Part shown: positions 5,342 through 5,640 of the stretch, piece by piece
How positions within the stretch are numbered: position 1 is the first letter of the stretch
How the letters are laid out: each line of letters starts with the position of its first letter
DNA from: Methanocalculus sp.
Lineage (GTDB): Archaea; Halobacteriota; Methanomicrobia; Methanomicrobiales; Methanocorpusculaceae
Direction of reading: 5' to 3'
Length of the DNA: 5,640 nt
Assembly (NCBI RefSeq): GCF_029762515.1
Contig: NZ_JARVGN010000117.1
Coordinates: 1-5,640 of the forward strand
Notes under the pieces: model-generated
The model's input: only the letters and a program-made list of their open reading frames with translations
The model's database searches: none
What the model was told of the DNA's origin: nothing
Position numbers and translations under genes: made by a program

Positions 5342-5404
5342 ATGCCGAGGGCTGTCCTTTCAGGCCAGCAGGTTGCTGAGATGATTGTCAAAAAACATGA
5401 ATAG
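5342..5404 (+). pseudogene. 20-codon stub resembling the start of a HicA-like toxin
   Basis: The plus strand reads MPRAVLSGQQVAEMIVKKHE and then TAG. HicA toxins often begin MP-x-x-x-SG-x-x-V followed by a helix ending near K-x-G-F, and this stub has that pattern. The rest of a HicA (GSH motif) is missing: a partial nuclease gene on the other strand follows at once. AAGGTG directly precedes the ATG, with no useful spacing. It could be a toxin remnant, a tiny peptide or chance. With only 20 residues the call is weak. Confidence 0.25.
5390..5395 (-). terminator. Possible oligo-T terminator after the partial nuclease/helicase gene
   Basis: Six T residues on the minus strand, about 24 nt beyond the TAA at 5419. 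This is the simple T-run type of archaeal terminator. No stem precedes it. Confidence 0.3.
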
Positions 5405-5418
5405 GCGGTTGGTGGGTA

Positions 5419-5640
5419 TTAATTGCCCTTCATATCGCAGAGATCCCCATACGGGCACCACTGGCACCGCTGATAATCCGGCTGGGCGGGGAACTCGCCT
5501 GACTGGATAGAGTTGAGCATCTCCTTCAGATTCTCTGTGAATGCCCTGATGCTCTCTTCGGTTGGCAGGTAGTCGATGATCCGGTTGTCCGCAAGATAGA
5601 AGAGCGATGCCCGTTTTGGCAGTTCTCCAAAGAGTTCCCT
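5419..5640 (-). CDS. C-terminus of a PD-(D/E)XK nuclease-domain protein, possibly a UvrD-like helicase
   Basis: Only the last 73 codons are in the window; the 5' part lies beyond base 5640. The peptide includes KRASLFYLADNRIIDYLP, then a helix ESIRAFTENLKEMLNSIQSG, then FPAQPDYQRCQWCPYGDLCD and the stop TAA. The pattern of a helix followed by F-P-A-x-P and C-x-x-C-x5-C is the C-terminal end of RecB/AddB/Cas4-like nuclease domains. There three Cys join a fourth, more N-terminal Cys to hold a [4Fe-4S] cluster. Such domains occur as Cas4-like single proteins or at the end of UvrD/AddA-type helicases; the SLFYLAD stretch is more like the helicase-fused kind. The catalytic residues and any helicase motifs would be outside the window. 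DNA end processing or repair is the likely role. No CRISPR repeat or cas gene is visible nearby. Confidence 0.7.
   Translation of the reverse strand, partial: RELFGELPKRASLFYLADNRIIDYLPTEESIRAFTENLKEMLNSIQSGEFPAQPDYQRCQWCPYGDLCDMKGN

Noticed and set aside
5419..5640. Cas4 and an adjacent CRISPR system
   Set aside because: The cysteine cluster is compatible with Cas4, but no repeats or other cas genes are visible, and the sequence fits a helicase-linked nuclease domain at least as well.

Overview
The window looks like a stretch of a methanogenic euryarchaeal chromosome, most likely from the class Methanomicrobia. The evidence is an alternative (siroheme-dependent) heme pathway of archaeal type, an FprA-type flavodiiron protein without a fused rubredoxin domain, an HPxxTY-type antitoxin remnant like those common in methanogens, archaeal TATA boxes placed for leaderless transcripts, and strong GGAGG Shine-Dalgarno sites inside operons. 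Genus cannot be settled from the sequence alone. All intact genes lie on the minus strand, so they read from right to left.

Right end (about 5640-4629): the last 73 codons of a protein with a cysteine cluster like that of PD-(D/E)XK nuclease domains (UvrD/AddB/Cas4-like). Next come a gap holding a tiny HicA-like plus-strand stub, and a predicted lipoprotein with its own TATA box.

Centre (4456-2693): an oxygen-defence block. A very short rubredoxin (45 aa, easily missed by gene callers) lies 7 nt upstream of a flavodiiron protein. A two-iron superoxide reductase (desulfoferrodoxin) follows under what looks like its own promoter. Rubredoxin is a known electron donor to superoxide reductases and to many flavodiiron proteins. 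In methanogens FprA uses F420H2 to reduce O2 to water. Together the block would remove superoxide and O2.

Between the blocks (2437-2682, plus strand): an antitoxin-like gene broken by one in-frame TAA, with no partner toxin left.

Left part (2305-1): a compact operon in the order membrane PH-domain protein, ahbD (heme synthase, radical SAM), then two siroheme decarboxylase subunits (ahbA and ahbB, the second cut by the window edge). Junctions are TGAATG, an overlap and a 14-nt overlap, so translation is probably coupled. AhbA/B decarboxylate siroheme and AhbD finishes heme b; AhbC, the middle step, is not in the window.

The most notable points are a possible ATA start codon for ahbA in an ATAA stop/start overlap, three leaderless-type promoters, the shortened rubredoxin, the membrane PH protein leading a heme operon, and the decayed toxin-antitoxin remnants.
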